From M3007 sp046155725 (GTDB lineage: Bacteria > Bacteroidota > Bacteroidia > Chitinophagales > Saprospiraceae): a stretch of 20,659 bases of DNA. The notes beneath the pieces were generated by a model that saw nothing but the letters and a program-made list of their open reading frames with translations, was not told the DNA's origin and did not search any database. Made by a program: the position numbers and the translations under genes. Positions 20,471 through 20,659 of the stretch are shown one piece after another. The stretch is from NCBI GenBank assembly GCA_046155725.1, contig JBJXFT010000217.1, positions 1 through 20,659 of the forward strand, in the 5' to 3' direction. Position 1 is the stretch's first letter. Every line of letters starts with the position of its first letter.

Positions 20471-20659
20471 TGGAGATTGTATATGGTTTAGAGGTTGTTT
20501 CTTTAACACAGAGGCACAGAGCTCAAGAGACAGACGCAGATTCAACAATCAAATGCAACGGGCGGGGGCGATTGAGGGTTTTTCTGTAAGAACTCTATTG
20601 GTGTCAAAAAACCGAGAGATTTTCGGGGCCTGTTGTTGAGTTTGTCTTGCGCGGTTTTG
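20471..20659. other. Intergenic end of window with a CACAGAGGCACAGAG repeat unit
   Basis: I find no gene. The stretch AACACAGAGGCACAGAG at 20505-20521 resembles an internally repetitive intergenic sequence common in Bacteroidota genomes. No terminator is evident after the MCE gene. Confidence 0.4.

Overview
The window looks like chromosome of a Bacteroidota bacterium, probably of the Saprospiria type. The evidence is a type IX secretion C-terminal sorting domain, a lipoprotein-type TamA homologue (TamL) paired with TamB, an FtsZ ending in the LHDNVD tail usual in this phylum, and TAnnTTTG-type promoter -7 elements. No SD-rich starts were relied on. No tRNA, rRNA, CRISPR array or insertion-sequence transposase was seen.

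Layout. Positions 1-2565 hold the end of the division cluster: ftsA (5' end outside the window), a small membrane protein overlapping it by 4 bp, a paired palindrome, and ftsZ. Positions 2794-6002 encode a large secreted Asp-box propeller protein with a T9SS sorting tail, broken by one frameshift. Near-identical terminator hairpins follow ftsZ and this gene. Positions 6141-12284 are an accessory island. It holds a Uma2-family protein, a TIR/coiled-coil/TM/FGE-fold protein, the remains of a diversity-generating retroelement (DGR), a KTSC protein, a duplicated antitoxin gene, two toxin-gene remnants, a second Uma2 gene and a KilA-N protein. Positions 12293-19671 (minus strand) hold tamB and tamL, overlapping by 4 bp. 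The right end holds a 5'-truncated MCE (MlaD-like) gene.

Main discovery. The last 45 codons of the TIR-FGE gene have a second copy 427 bp downstream. Over the first 67 aligned bases the copies differ at 7 positions, and all 7 are adenines in the downstream copy, at positions 1 or 2 of AAC codons. The last 28 bases are identical. This is the adenine-specific signature of a DGR variable region and template region. The template has lost its middle, which is replaced by a small palindrome, and no reverse transcriptase lies in the window, so the cassette looks decayed or dependent on a remote RT. The protein it diversified is predicted to have a cytoplasmic TIR domain, one membrane span and an external lectin-like FGE fold. 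That is the layout of a Toll-like receptor with a hypervariable sensor.

Other notable structure: a family of palindromes with a TCCCGA...TCGGGA core recurs between 7.6 and 10.8 kb, once inside the TIR-FGE reading frame and once inside the template. A 310-bp direct repeat carries the antitoxin gene and its promoter on both sides of the second Uma2 gene.
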